The translations under genes and the position numbers were made by a program. Of a stretch of DNA of 64,000 bases, positions 22,270 to 34,071 are shown one piece after another. The stretch is from Colocasia esculenta (lineage: Eukaryota > Streptophyta > Magnoliopsida > Alismatales > Araceae), in assembly GCA_014218235.1 (NCBI GenBank), contig CM024764.1, positions 63,711,184 through 63,775,183 on the forward strand, in the 5' to 3' direction. A model generated the notes under the pieces. The model saw only the letters and a list, made by a program, of their open reading frames with translations, was not told where the DNA came from and ran no database searches. Numbering within the stretch: position 1 is the stretch's first letter; the number at the start of each line of letters is the position of its first letter.

Positions 22270-24301
22270 TGTTGCCCAGCTAGCTAGCCCAGAGGGGGGT
22301 GAATGGGTTATTTAAAATTTGATCTTTGATTAAAACCTGTTCACTAAAAAGATTACACAACAACTTAAACAAACGTTAGAGTTGGACGAAATAAGACAGC
22401 AAACGCACATAAGCACAACCACAAGACACAAGGGTTTTATCCTGGTTCGGAACTCCTCTCCACAGGAGACCTACGTCCAGTCCCTGAGCAATGCCTCAGG
22501 ATTTCACTAATTAAGGGTACTATCCCCCTCACGGATCCTTACACCCAGCCTCAACTGGTCTTCCTTCAACTTGAAGGGAAAAACAACCACCCTGGATACC
22601 ACCAGGTCTTCCTTCGTCCAGAAGGGTACAAACCAAAGAAACGAAGTTTAAGAACAAGCTTCAGACACTAGCTTAACCAGCTACAAGCTGAAGCAAACAA
22701 GCCTCGAGAGAGAAAGAGAATTTGACACTGGTTTCTCTCCAAAGACTACACAGGCTCTCACAAGAATTTCTTCTTTGAACACTGAGAGCTAAAGAGCTAA
22801 GAGAACAATTGGAATGGTCGCTTCGCTCTTGCTTGGAACTCAGAAGACTCGAAGAATTGGTGTTGCTTTCTTTTTGAATAATGTTATCTCTTCGTTGTAT
22901 ATCTTCTTCTCAGTCTTGAGACTTGTATTTAAGCTTCTACTTGAAATTTGAATGTTAAAAGAACCATTGTCTCTCATCCAGGTGTACGTTAGACTGGTCA
23001 GTAAGGAAGCTTTTGATCTTCAGTCTTTTATCCTTTAGTACATGCCAGAAAAATGTTTTAGAATCTTGTATCTTGTGTCCAACGTTGTACAGATGAGTCT
23101 TGTCAGATATCTGCGAGCATATCAACAATAAATAGAGGACAGCTAGGACTGTCGTCGATTGTTAGTTGCAGTTGGAACAGATATTGCAATATATAGCAAA
23201 GCTCCTTTTGTCTAAAAAAGGACGTAGACAGAGTAGCATAAAAATGGAAGATATTGTCTGCATGCATGGGAGATACGATCAGAGAGCATTTAATGCGTAG
23301 CAGTCAACAGACGAGATATGACTTTGACTTTTCAACGCTATTAAAAAGCATTATACTGATACAGCAAAAAAGTCGATATGAACAATCCCGATGCCTTCAT
23401 GACTTATGAAATCGTTATACGATAACAGACAAATCGTTATGACAGAGCATTATTAAATTATAATGATGAAATCGTTATGAGTTGTAGCAAATCGTTATAA
23501 ACACTTATCAAGTCGTTATGAACTCTAAAGAAATCGTTATGGCTATCAAGTCGTTACGAGTTTCAAAGAAATCGTTACGAGAACTAAAGAAGTCATTATG
23601 ACTATCAAGTCGTTACGAGTTTCAAAGAAATCGTTACGAGAAAAGAAGTCGTTATGACTATCAAGTCGTTACGAGTTTCAAAGAAATCGTTACGAAAACT
23701 AAAGAAGTCGTTATGACTATCAAGTCGTTACGAGTTTCAAAGAAATCGTTACGAGAACTAAAGAAGTCGTTATGACTATCAAGTCGTTACGAGTTTCAAA
23801 GAAATCGTTACGAGAACTAAAGAAGTCGTTATGACTATCAAGTCGTTACGAGTTTCAAAGAAATCGTTACGAGAACTAAAGAAGTCGTTATGACTATCAA
23901 GTCGTTACGAGTTTCAAAGAAATCGTTACGAGGACTAAAGAAATGTTACGGCTAGAAAGTCGTTGCGAGTTCTAAAGAAATCGTTACGGCTAGAAAGTCG
24001 TTGCGAGTTCTAAAGAAATCGTTACGAGGACTAAAGAAATCGTTACGGCTAGAAAGTCGTTGCGGTATCGATTTGATTGAACTTTTCGGTCAGAAGGAAA
24101 TCGTTATGCTTATCAATAGAAGTCGATACAAAGACTTGGACAAAGCATGAAATGAGACTTACCTGATTGTCTTGAACTTTCATTTTTCTTTTATTTCCTG
24201 TTCTCAAAGCTCAAGTAATTCATTAGTACTATTTTGTTAATCATCAAAATTAATATATATAAATAACTGAATTAATTTATATGGGGAAGGTTTGGTCATC
24301 A
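22270..24301 (-). mobile_element. Element B 5' LTR (2032 bp)
   Basis: Partner of 11235-13226, with the same ends (TGTTGCCC and GGTCATCA on the plus strand). It is 40 bases longer, mostly because of the repeat array at 23500-24065. Single-base differences include a G-run of six here against seven in the partner. Confidence 0.92.
23500..24065. repeat. 59-bp tandem array of TCGTTACG motifs (B, 5' LTR)
   Basis: Same units as at 12480-12990, but here the GACTATCAAG type occurs six times and the GGCTAGAAAG type three times (against three and five). The sequence around the array is nearly identical in both LTRs. Confidence 0.88.
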
Positions 24302-24869
24302 GGGAGCACGACTTTCTTTCACCTAAAAGGTAGGTCATCTCCGTGCCAAACTCTAATTAAACTCGTCCATGCTTGCATACAAATGTATAGATCATGTTCT
24401 TACTATTTTCCCCAATTTTTATCTTGAGAGTTTTATGAATTAAAACTTGCATGATCTTGATGTTGTACTGTCATGATTTAACCCTGACTTGTCTTACGAG
24501 TTTCATACCTCTTTGTGGAGTTATTTTTGGACCAAGTGTTCAACATAGAACTTGTTACCCTATGAGTCTATTTTCATTTGGCACTAGCTTCTCCAATTTT
24601 CTTTGACTGTACTGAGAGTATGAGCCAAACATAAACACTGTGTTAGAATCACATAGTCAGTCACAATACGTTTTATTACCCAGTCCAAAAACCTTTGTTT
24701 CTCAATTATTTATTGTACAAATTATTAGAATTATTCTAACTAACAAAGGTGGTTTCACCCGATTTGGATCACCCTAGCATTTGTTTTGATTTTTCAAACC
24801 CGTAGGTGTCAAACCCAATCCAAGTCAGAGTTGGAAATAGGTAGAAAAAGCAACCCAAACGTCATATTC

Positions 24870-25023
24870 AGGTGGCGACAGGTCGACACGTCGCTACCAG
24901 AATGTGACAATATCATGGTCGCGACCCATACCAAAAATCAGACAGTTTCGTGATCTTCTTCAGAAGGCGACAAGATGATGGTCTCCTTTATGTTCTGAAG
25001 GCGACAGGCAATGTGTCGCCTTC
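24870..25023. repeat. GGCGAC cluster with a perfect 10-bp hairpin (LTR-T1)
   Basis: GGCGACAGGTCGAC, GTCGCTAC, GGTCGCGACC and two AGAAGGCGACA-like words lie within 150 bases. GAAGGCGACA (24997-25006) pairs perfectly with TGTCGCCTTC (25014-25023) across a 7-base loop. After subtracting element B, the hairpin is about 1.66 kb from the LTR start; LTR-T2 has its own 9-bp hairpin about 1.76 kb from its start. Confidence 0.8.
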
Positions 25024-25637
25024 TGCCTATGTCCACTTAATCGGCCATAACATTTTCTATAGACCTCGGATTGATGAGCTGATTTATTTACTGGATTCCT
25101 CATTCAAAGGGCTTAAATATGGTATATTCATGTGTGATATTTGAATAAAAAATCAATGAGTTATGACCTAAGGAAGTGAAGGGATGGGACTACATTTGCC
25201 TTCTAAGGGGCATACATCTCGGTTTTCGTCGTTTTGTGTCGTTCCTTGCATGTATGAGTTTGATCTATTCTAGGAAGGTTATAGAAAGTATTATCACGCA
25301 TTTAACAACCCATATGAAAGTTAAAACATGTTCACATGATTTTTAATTGATCTTAAGTTCATGATCATGCTCTCTACCTGTCGATTATTCACGTTCTTGC
25401 CTTGTTACCGAACTTGCTAAACATATAATGATACTTCCTAAAATTGGTCATGCGTGATTAGTACTTCATGATTTAGAACTCATGATACTTGCCATAAATG
25501 GAGTTTCTATAAATGAAGTTTCTATAATCGGATTCTCATACACACACTCGAGTGATTCTCATGCACGCCATGCGCACACACTCTAGCACAATAAGAAAGC
25601 CCTTCTTGGCTTGTGGTGAACTTTTCGTCGGATATTC

Positions 25638-27451
25638 TGTAACGACCCAGAACCCGCATTACCAGTAACAACCGGTAATCCGAATTCTGACCCGCTAACC
25701 CACGAGACAAGCTCGGAAGGGTAGGAATTTAGAGTCCGAGGAGACTATATGTAAGAAGATACACACCATGCAAAGCAGTAAAATTCACTATATGAACATA
25801 TCATATACAACCTCAGAGTCTGAGACAAAGTACAGAGTACAGAAGTACAGCAAAAAGGTACTACTCACTGCAGCTAGGGAGCACCAACACCGGAGTGGCT
25901 AGACTCGCCTGGAACGGGAGTCGACGAAGACCCACCTGAAAGGGAAGGGAGTGAGTCTCAAGAAAAGAGACCCAGTAGGGAAAAGTAACCCCACCAGTAA
26001 CAGTCTAAAGTGCGGAAAGTAAAAACAGAAAGTAAGTACACGTCGCACCACACAAAACTGTAAACCACACAGCTCAGTAACACACACTCACACACACAGC
26101 AAGTAGGACTCAGCTAGGGTCTGTGGCTCGGCGTCCCGTCACCACAGAGGCTCTCAACCCCAGCCACGTGTGCACACTACAGACGCTCTCTCTCGCGTCT
26201 GGTCCACGACCGGTTTTTCCCCTACGCTTGACCCTAGCGGTAGAGAAGGGGCTCCACGGAGACCGGCTCAAAACCACCAAAAGGAGTACGCACAGGACAG
26301 AGTCGCACTCGATGTCCCGGCTCACTAGCGGAGGACAACCACACGCTAGTCGTCTAGACGGAGTCGCACCCACGCCTAGGTAACACAACAGAAACGGGTA
26401 CACGGTAACGCAACGCGCGTACAACAGACGGAACACACTCAACGTCTGAAACCCCGTACAGTAGTAAACACCTCGTGCCACAAACAACTACTACTATGCA
26501 CAGGCGGAGTCACACAATAAGCCTGGCCCATATGTGCTATTAGGGCGGACATCACATGTCAATCGCCTCTAATCACACAGCTAAAGTCTGCTGGGAGACA
26601 GGATATAAACGGCCACATCGATTGCCGCCAACATGGGGTAAACGGCAACCCTCATGTCGTTAATAGGAACTAAACGGCAATCGACCTTGTCGTTTAATTC
26701 ACCCCTGAAGATCTCAACGTCAACAGATGTGGACGTTGATATCTTCAGCTCCCCATACCCAGAACTGACCCGAATCAGTCCCAAAAGGGCAGAAATACTA
26801 AATAACATTCTGACTGATGGAGGGAAACACATCCTCACATCAATTTATACTACCAGAACATCTAAACTAAACATTCTAACACTTAGATTGTCTAATTTAT
26901 CCAAATCCCGGCATGATACAACCCAAACCCTAAACCATAAATTACACATCAATTTGCTTAATTGGGCATGCTGTTTGCTGGGGAGGGTTATAGGGGTTAA
27001 GTCCCTACCTCAGAACGCCTTAAGAATCCCCAAACAGCCACCAATCGCGCCGGATCTCCCCAAAGACTCCGCGCGAATCACGCCAAAACCTTGCGATTCC
27101 CGCCCGATCTAGCAACGCCACACGATCCAGGGGCTTCCCACGAGCTCAAATTACTCAACAGAAGCTACAGAAATCAAGAAAGGCTAAGGTGGAAGGAAGG
27201 AGAGAAAAGGAGAAGAAGGAACTCTGCTCTCGGGCTGCCCTATTTCAACAGGACTGGTTAGTCGACGTCAACATCAATGGCCGCCAACTGAACCGCCTAC
27301 AGATTAACGTCCACATAGCTTGTCGCTGAGTTCAATCTCAGACGTCCACATCACTGGACGCTGACTCAGACTTAACGGCAAGCCCTGGCCGTCAACTACA
27401 CAGGACCTCTACAGACCCAATAAGGATCCACTAAAGACCCGAGACCTTACA
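25638..27451 (-). mobile_element. Element C 3' LTR (1814 bp)
   Basis: It runs from TGTAACGACCC to GAGACCTTACA. It contains GACGT- and CGGCAA-type short repeats in two blocks (26590-26770 and 27250-27400), for example AACGTC...GACGTT words around 26715-26745. The short ORFs are present identically in the partner LTR and look non-coding. Confidence 0.95.
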
Positions 27452-27464
27452 GCTCTCCCCCCTT
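27452..27464 (-). other. Polypurine tract of element C
   Basis: The minus strand reads AAGGGGGGAGAGC directly before the 3' LTR. It overlaps the stop of the chromodomain ORF. Confidence 0.9.
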
Positions 27465-27687
27465 AAGGAATTTTGCCCTCAAAATTCAAACAAACCAGGA
27501 AAGAAAACTCACCAAAGAGGTACGGAAAATGCTCGCGCATTTCGTCCTCCCGCTCCCATGTCGACTCACCACCGGAGTGTCGCTGCCACGCAACACGAAC
27601 TAAAGGGATAGCCTTGTTCCTCAACCTCTGAACTCGGCGATCCTCAATGTGCAACGGAAACTCGGGTACAGTCAACACTGGAGTCAC
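27463..27687 (-). pseudogene. pol: Element C chromodomain, C-terminus of pol
   Basis: A 74-codon stretch after the integrase and in a different frame from it. LHIEDRRVQRLRNKAIPLVRVAWQRH then STWEREDEMREHFPYLF is the chromodomain of plant chromoviruses (a beta barrel with tryptophan and aromatic residues, then a helix). In this family it steers integration toward particular chromatin. It overlaps the integrase frame by four bases; the two were joined before a frameshift. A has the matching segment at 37517-37858. Confidence 0.88.
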
Positions 27688-28400
27688 CTCAGACCACTCT
27701 GCACTCTGCAGAACGTGAGACTCGTCAGATAGGTACTCCGAAGCATCGACACGTGAAACACGTCGTGCACTGCTGCCAACTCTGACGGAAGCTCAAGTCT
27801 GTACGCCAAACTCCCGACACGCTCAGAAATGGTAAAAGGCCCAATAAAGCGAGGACTCAACTTCCCACGCTTACCGAACCTCACCACTCCCTTCATAGGA
27901 GACACACGAACAAACACCTGGTCTCCTACCTGAAACTCGAGCGGTCGTCTACGCTGATCTGCATAACTCTTCTGCCGACTCTGAGCTGACTGAAGCCTCT
28001 GTCTCACAAGCTGAACTACCTCAACTGACTGCTGAACCAACTCCGGCCCCGTGACAACTCGTTCGCCAACCTCGAACCAGTCAAGAGGAGTGCGACACGG
28101 TCGTCCGTACAAAGCCTCATATGGTGCCAAACCGATACTGGAGTGATAACTATTATTATAAGCAAACTCGACCAACGGCAAGTGAACTGTCCACGACCCC
28201 TGCCACTCTAGGCAACAAGCTCTAAGCATATCCTCCAAAGTCTGGATAGTCCGCTCTGACTGACCGTCTGACTGAGGGTGGTAGGCGGAACTAAAAGCCA
28301 ACTCTGTCCCCAAAGCTCTCTGGAAACTGCGCCAGAACCCAGAAGTGAAGCGAGGATCTGTCTGACACGATAGAGATCGGCACTCCATGCAAAGGAACAA
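27684..28400 (-). pseudogene. pol: Element C integrase, catalytic C-terminal part
   Basis: The ORF has 238 codons, but the first ~13 residues are out of frame. From TDPRFTSGFWRSF (second catalytic aspartate) through SDGQSERTIQTLEDML (catalytic glutamate), YNNSYHSSIGLAPYEALYGRPCRTPLDW and the GPFTISERVGSLAYRLELP barrel it is standard Gypsy integrase. The first catalytic aspartate (TTDFVCGLPRT) is in the upstream ORF (28431-30161), two shifts away. A short stretch in a third frame (28291-28497) supplies the segment between. Confidence 0.92.
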
Positions 28401-28430
28401 TCCGCTCTATGTACAACGCAGCCAACCTAC

Positions 28431-30161
28431 TCACACCCCAACTAGTCCTGACAGGCAAAATCTGGCAGTCTTCGTCAATCTGTCCACAAGAACCCAAATG
28501 CTATCAAAACCTCCAGCTGTCCTCGGCAAACCACAAACAAAGTCAGTCGTAACATGGTCCCACTTCCACATCGGAATCTCTAACGGCTGCACAAGTCCTC
28601 CCGGACGCTGATGTTCGGCCTTACCTGCTGACAGACCAAACACCTCGCAACAAAAGCCGCTATGTCTCTCTTCATCCCAGGCCACCAAAACTGATGTCTC
28701 AACCTGTGGTACATCTTGGTCGCCCTGGATGAATAGAGTACCTGGAACCATGTGCCTCCTGCAACACGACTCTCCTGATAGACTCCTCAACAGGAACATA
28801 GAGTCTACCTCGAACCTAACAGTCCCGTCCTCACAAAGCTCAACCTCTGGGAGAAGCAACACACTGCACAACTCGGGATCTGCCTGCTGAGCCTCAGCAA
28901 CCTGTCTCACAACCGCGGGAGCTGCTAACAAACTGCCCAACACACACAAACGACTGGACGAAACACTGAAAGACCCCTCTGCTGCAGACTGCCACAACTG
29001 CCACTCTCTAAGCATCAGATGACTCATCTGTGCTTTCCTACTCAAGGCATCTGCAACTACATTCGCCTTTCCAGGCTTATACTCAATGCTGAAATCATAG
29101 TCCTTCAGATATTCCATCCATCGACGCTGCCTCATATTCAGATCCCTCTGAGAGAACACATACCTCAAACTCTGGTGGTCGGTACGGACTACAAAGCTCA
29201 CTCCGTACAGGTAAAGACGCCAAATCCGCAAAGCAAACACCACAGCTGCAAGCTCTAGGTCGTGGGTCGGGTAACTCTCCTCGTGGGGCTTAAGCTGACG
29301 AGACGCATAAGCCACCACTCGGCCTTGCTGCATCAGAACCGCACCCAAACCAACACCTGAAGCATCTGTGCAAACCTCAAAACCCTCCTCACCTGTAGGT
29401 AAGGCAAGAACTGGCGCCGACGTAAGCAGTCGTTTCAACTCTATGAAACTCTGCTCACACTGATCCGACCACTCAAACGGAACTCCCTTTCTCGTCAACC
29501 GAGTCAAGGGTGCAGCTACCTGAGAAAAGTCTCGAACAAATCTGCGGTAGTAACCTGCCAAACCCAGAAAGCTACGAATCTCAGACACAGATCTGGGACT
29601 CTCCCACTGCAAAACTGCCTCAACCTTCGCTGGATCTACTGAAACTCCCTCACCTGAGATCACGTGCCCCAAGAAGTGAACCTGTTGTAGCCAAAACTCA
29701 CACTTGCTAAGCTTGGCATACAACTGGTGCTCTCGCAAAGTCTGCAACACGATCCTCAGGTGCTCGGCGTGCTCCTCCTCCGAAGTGGAGTACACCAGAA
29801 TGTCGTCAACAAACACTACGACAAACCGGTCCAAGAACTGGTGGAACACCCGGTGCATCAGATCCATGAAGGCTGCTGGAGCATTGGTGAGCCCAAACGG
29901 CATCACCAAAAACTCAAAGTGTCCATATCTGGTCCGAAAAGCAGTCCTCTCAATGTCCGAGTCTCTAATCCGCAACTGATAGTAGCCCGACCTCAAGTCA
30001 ATCTTCGAGAAGACACGAGCAGACTGAAGCTGATCAAAGAGATCATCAATCCTAGGCAAAGGATACCTATTCTTGATGGTCACTTGATTTAGCTTCCTAT
30101 AATCGATACACAACCTCAGGCTACCATCCTTCTTCCGGACAAACAAACAGGAGACCCCCAC
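28431..30161 (-). pseudogene. pol: Element C reverse transcriptase, RNase H and start of integrase
   Basis: The ORF has 576 codons. Reverse transcriptase: FVRKKDGSLRLCIDYRKLN, RYPLPRIDDLFDQL, FSKIDLRSGYYQLRI, and the catalytic FVDD at 117-120. RNase H: VCTDASGVGLGAVLMQ, HDLELAAVVFAL, RTDHQSLRYVF, NVVADALSRK. Integrase begins afterwards, but its HHCC zinc-finger segment (28770 down to 28615) is out of frame here and can be read in a neighbouring frame (MYHRLRHQFWWPGMKRDIA, CLVCQQ). Two opposite shifts therefore bracket it. AEHQRPGG and WKWDHVTTDFVCGLPRT are again in frame. Confidence 0.93.
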
Positions 30162-30382
30162 GGAGAAAAGCTAGGACGGATATAGCCCTTCTCCAACAAC
30201 TCCTCAAGCTGCCTCTTCAACTCCCTCAACTCCGCTGGTGCCATACGGTACGGTGCCTGCGCAAAAGGTAAAGTGCCAGGAACCAACTCTACAGTAAACT
30301 CAATCTCTCTCTCTGGTGGAAGACCAGGCAACTCTTCCGGAAAGACATCCGGAAACTCACACACTACAGGAATGTCTCCCAC
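30116..30382 (-). pseudogene. pol: Element C protease/reverse transcriptase junction fragment
   Basis: An 88-codon stretch between gag-protease and reverse transcriptase in a separate frame: FPDVFPEELPGLPPEREIEF, PYRMAPAELRELKRQL, LLEKGYIRPSFSPWGSP. This is the conserved N-terminal region of Gypsy reverse transcriptase. It overlaps both neighbours (18 and 45 bases), as expected for single-base indels in a once continuous frame. Confidence 0.9.
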
Positions 30383-32103
30383 TCCGAGGCAATCTGGTCA
30401 AGAGTCACTGCAGAAACTAGGAAACCCTGACAACCAGAAGCAAGTAACCTCCCTGCCCTCAAAGCAGAAACTAAAAAGCGAGAAGTAAGAGGTACGATAC
30501 CCTGGAAGTAGAACGCCGCTGCTCCAGGTATCCGCAAGTGCACCCTCTTCTTCTGGCAATCCATCACTGCACCATACCGCTCCAACCAATCCATACCCAA
30601 AATCACATCATAGTCATGCAACTGCAAGGCAAACAAACGGGCTGACAACAACTGATCCTGCAACTGCACAGGTACCTCCTCGAGACAGTAGGACGTAAGG
30701 ACAAAGTCCCCCGTCGGCAACTCTACTGCCAACTCAACAGACTCTCCCGAACTCAACTCTCCAAGGGAGTCTAAAAAGTCCTCAGACACAAAAGAGTGAG
30801 AGGCACCGGAATCAAACAAAACTCTAGCTGCACAACCAAAAACTGAAACAGTACCTTCCACCAGGTGAGCTGCCTCCGCGTCTGCACGAGTCAAGTGGGT
30901 AACACGACCTCTACCTCTGGACCCACCAGAACCTCCAGTCTGCTGACGCTGCTGCACTGGTGCCTGCTGCTGCTGCTGCTGCACTCGGGGCTGAGTCTGA
31001 GTCTGCTGCTGCGGTACACGAGGTAGCAAAGGACAATCTCGTGCCATATGACCCATCTGGTCACACCGGTAACACTGCCCAGCAAAAGTACGCTGTACCT
31101 GCTGCGAAGGCTGACCTGTCGGCTGCTGCACACTCCCAACCGACTGCTGCCTCTGCTCTGCCTGCCTCCTATCACGCCGAAACTTCCTCCGAGATCCTGA
31201 CTTCGCCGACGTCCCAGAAGAAGTGGACGCGTAAGAAGTCGTAGTCCTCGGGGTCGTCTGCACAGTATTCTGCTGCTGGCGAGGCTGGGAAGGAACTACC
31301 TGCGTCTGAACCTCTGCACTCCGAGCACGAGTCCGCAAGGTGTCTGCCTCTAACGCTGCCGCTGTCTGATAGGCCGCATCCAAGTCTGTGACACGAGCAA
31401 CTATCAGCGCCTGCCTGAGCTCTGGCCTCAAGCCTCTCACGAACTGCTGAGTCCTCAAACCCTCATCTCCCATAATCTGCGGAGCATAACGCCCTAACTC
31501 CACAAATCTGGCCCTGTACTGCACCACAGTAGAGTCCCTCTGCTGCAAGTCCAGAAACTGGTACAACCTCTCCGTCCGGACGTAAGTAGGACAGAAGGCT
31601 CTCTCAAAGGAAACAACAAACTCCTGCCACGGAATCTGTCTAAGTGGGCGAGACTGAAAAGTAGTCTCCCACTCAGCGGACCACCAAGTCAACGCCTGCG
31701 CCTGCAACTGGTAACTGGCTAGCAGCACTCGCTCCTCTGGAACACACTCCATGGAACGAAAAGTCCGCTCCACTGCATCTAGCCAAGCTCGCGCTACATC
31801 TGGATCAGGCTGGCCCAAAAACTGAGGAGGCTGAAACTGCAAGAACTCCCTCAACACCCTCCCAGTACCACCCTGGGGTACCGGCGCGTCACGGTGCTGA
31901 GCAACAAACTGAGCCATCCCCTCAAGAAAATGAGTCATGTCCAATCCCTGAGCTACCTGGGGTGGAGGTGGCGGCGGCGGAACAATACCACTATGCGCAT
32001 CCTGTGGCAAAGGCTGCGTCTGCTGAGGTGGCGGAGCATCTCCAACCTCCGGACGAGTCGCCTGCTCAGCTACTCCCTCTCTAGGACGTCGCCTAGGCGC
32101 CAT
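30364..32103 (-). CDS. gag-pro: Element C Gag and aspartic protease
   Basis: The start was chosen at MAPRRRPREG (32103); the frame is open 13 codons upstream but reads as leader. A proline-rich N-terminus is followed by the Gypsy Gag core (AWLDAVERTFRSMEC to RYAPQIM, within residues ~115-225), a Q/S-rich linker, the zinc knuckle CYRCDQMGHMARDC (~360-375), another Q-rich run, then retropepsin with an intact LFDSGASHSFV active site (~440) and YDVILGMDWLERYGAV. The frame ends at a shift near 30380, just before FPDVFPEELPG. The protease active site is intact, unlike that of element A. Confidence 0.93.
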   Translation of the reverse strand: MAPRRRPREGVAEQATRPEVGDAPPPQQTQPLPQDAHSGIVPPPPPPPQVAQGLDMTHFLEGMAQFVAQHRDAPVPQGGTGRVLREFLQFQPPQFLGQPDPDVARAWLDAVERTFRSMECVPEERVLLASYQLQAQALTWWSAEWETTFQSRPLRQIPWQEFVVSFERAFCPTYVRTERLYQFLDLQQRDSTVVQYRARFVELGRYAPQIMGDEGLRTQQFVRGLRPELRQALIVARVTDLDAAYQTAAALEADTLRTRARSAEVQTQVVPSQPRQQQNTVQTTPRTTTSYASTSSGTSAKSGSRRKFRRDRRQAEQRQQSVGSVQQPTGQPSQQVQRTFAGQCYRCDQMGHMARDCPLLPRVPQQQTQTQPRVQQQQQQAPVQQRQQTGGSGGSRGRGRVTHLTRADAEAAHLVEGTVSVFGCAARVLFDSGASHSFVSEDFLDSLGELSSGESVELAVELPTGDFVLTSYCLEEVPVQLQDQLLSARLFALQLHDYDVILGMDWLERYGAVMDCQKKRVHLRIPGAAAFYFQGIVPLTSRFLVSALRAGRLLASGCQGFLVSAVTLDQIASEWETFL

Positions 32104-32243
32104 AGAACTATACACAGAACAAAAATACACACATAAATACACTAACTAACTCCGGACTACATAACTAACTACAGTGCAGCTGTACTCTTTAGACTCTGAG
32201 TTAACATGGTAGGCATTTTCTTATATATATCTCATCAGACCAG

Positions 32244-32255
32244 GCTCTGATACCA
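32244..32255 (-). other. Primer-binding site of element C
   Basis: The minus strand reads TGGTATCAGAGC, three bases inside the 5' LTR (32259). It is of the initiator methionine tRNA type. Confidence 0.93.
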
Positions 32256-32258
32256 AAC

Positions 32259-34071
32259 TGTAACGACCCAGAACCCGCATTACCAGTAACAACCGGTAAC
32301 CCGAATTCTGACCCGCTAACCCACGAGACAAGCTCGGAAGGGTAGGAATTTAGAGTCCGAGGAGACTATATGTAAGAAGATACACACCATGCAAAGCAGT
32401 AAAATTCACTATATGAACATATCATATACAACCTCAGAGTCTGAGACAAAGTACAGAGTACAGAAGTACAACAAAAAGGTACTACTCACTGCAGCTAGGG
32501 AGCACCAACACCGGAGTGGCTAGACTCGCCTGGAACGGGAGTCGACGAAGACCCACCTGAAAGGGAAGGGAGTGAGTCTCAAGAAAAGAGACCCAGTAGG
32601 GAAAAGTAACCCCACCAGTAACAGTCTAAAGTGCGGAAAGTAAAAACAGAAAGTAAGTACACGTCGCACCACACAAAACTGTAAACCACACAGCTCAGTA
32701 ACACACACTCACACACACAGCAAGTAGGACTCAGCTAGGGTCTGTGGCTCGGCGTCCCGTCACCACAGAGGCTCTCAACCCCAGCCACGTGTGCACACTA
32801 CAGACGCTCTCTCTCGCGTCTGGTCCACGACCGGTTTTTCCCCTACGCTTGACCCTAGCGGTAGAGAAGGGGCTCCACGGAGACCGGCTCAAAACCACCA
32901 AAAGGAGTACGCACAGGACAGAGTCGCACTCGATGTCCCGGCTCACTAGCGGAGGACAACCACACGCTAGTCGTCTAGACGGAGTCGCACCCACGCCTAG
33001 GTAACACAACAGAAACGGGTACACGGTAACGCAACGCGCGTACAACAGACGGAACACACTCAACGTCTGAAACCCCGTACAGTAGTAAACACCTCGTGCC
33101 ACAAACAACTACTACTATGCACAGGCGGAGTCACACAATAAGCCTGGCCCATATGTGCTATTAGGGCGGACATCACATGTCAATCGCCTCTAATCACACA
33201 GCTAAAGTCTGCTGGGAGACAGGATATAAACGGCCACATCGATTGCCGCCAACATGGGGTAAACGGCAACCCTCATGTCGTTAATAGGAACTAAACGGCA
33301 ATCGACCTTGTCGTTTAATTCACCCCTGAAGATCTCAACGTCAACAGATGTGGACGTTGATATCTTCAGCTCCCCATACCCAGAACTGACCCGAATCAGT
33401 CCCAAAGGGCAGAAATACTAAATAACATTCTGCTGATGGAGGGAAACACATCCTCACATCAATTTACACTACCAGAACATCTAAACTAAACATTCTAACA
33501 CTTAGATTGTCTAATTTATCCAAATCCCGGCATGATACAACCCAAACCCTAAACCATAAATTACACATCAATTTGCTTAATTGGGCATGCTGGTTTGCTG
33601 GGGAGGGTTATAGGGGTTAAGTCCCTACCTCAGAACGCCTTAAGAATCCCCAAACAGCCACCAATCGCGCCGGATCTCCCCAAAGACTCCGCGCGAATCA
33701 CGCCAAAACCTTGCGATTCCCGCCCGATCTAGCAACGCCACACGATCCAGGGGCTTCCCACGAGCTCAAATTACTCAACAGAAGCTACAGAAATCAAGAA
33801 AGGCTAAGGTGGAAGGAAGGAGAGAAAAGGAGAAGAAGGAACTCTGCTCTCGGGCTGCCCTATTTCAACAGGACTGGTTAGTCGACGTCAACATCAATGG
33901 CCGCCAACTGAACCGCCTACAGATTAACGTCCACATAGCTTGTCGCTGAGTTCAATCTCAGACGTCCACATCACTGGACGCTGACTCAGACTTAACGGCA
34001 AGCCCTGGCCGTCAACTACACAGGACCTCTACAGACCCAATAAGGATCCACTAAAGACCCGAGACCTTACA
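32259..34071 (-). mobile_element. Element C 5' LTR (1813 bp)
   Basis: Same ends as 25638-27451. By eye I count six differences from it: three substitutions (near 25689, 25850 and 26845 in the other copy) and three one-base indels (an A-run of four versus three at 26780, an extra A near 26812, a missing G near 26972). Confidence 0.95.

Larger units (their letters stand above)
11235..24301 (-). mobile_element. Element B: full-length Sirevirus (Ty1/Copia) with third ORF
   Basis: The 13.07-kb element is flanked by gggag (11230-11234 and 24302-24306). In its own direction it has a 2.03-kb 5' LTR, PBS, gag, pol (integrase before reverse transcriptase, so Copia), a region of about 3.7 kb with a third ORF, a polypurine tract and a 1.99-kb 3' LTR. 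The size, the third ORF, and the LTR end with a G-run/TGAATGGG are typical of SIRE/Maximus elements. The LTRs differ by roughly 2% outside their repeat arrays, judged by eye. At least four reading-frame breaks make it non-functional as read. Confidence 0.93.
25638..34071 (-). mobile_element. Element C: young full-length chromovirus (Ty3/Gypsy)
   Basis: The 8.43-kb element inserted in LTR-T1 has target duplication tattc (25633-25637 and 34072-34076). Its order on the minus strand is 5' LTR, PBS, gag-protease, reverse transcriptase, RNase H, integrase, chromodomain, PPT, 3' LTR. The two LTRs show three substitutions and three one-base indels over 1.81 kb, so the insertion is recent. In spite of this, pol is cut into five frames. 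The chromodomain and order place it among chromoviruses, closest to element A of those present (long shared stretches in RT and integrase), probably Tekay/Del. Confidence 0.95.

Noticed and set aside
24950..25144. 64-codon ORF in LTR-T1
   Set aside because: It overlaps the GGCGAC hairpin cluster, is not shared by T2, and has no domain.
26110..26487. ORFs of 125, 86 and 62 codons in the LTR of C, found identically at 32731-33108 and neighbouring positions
   Set aside because: They are identical because the LTRs are identical. They have no protein-like features and lie across regulatory LTR sequence.
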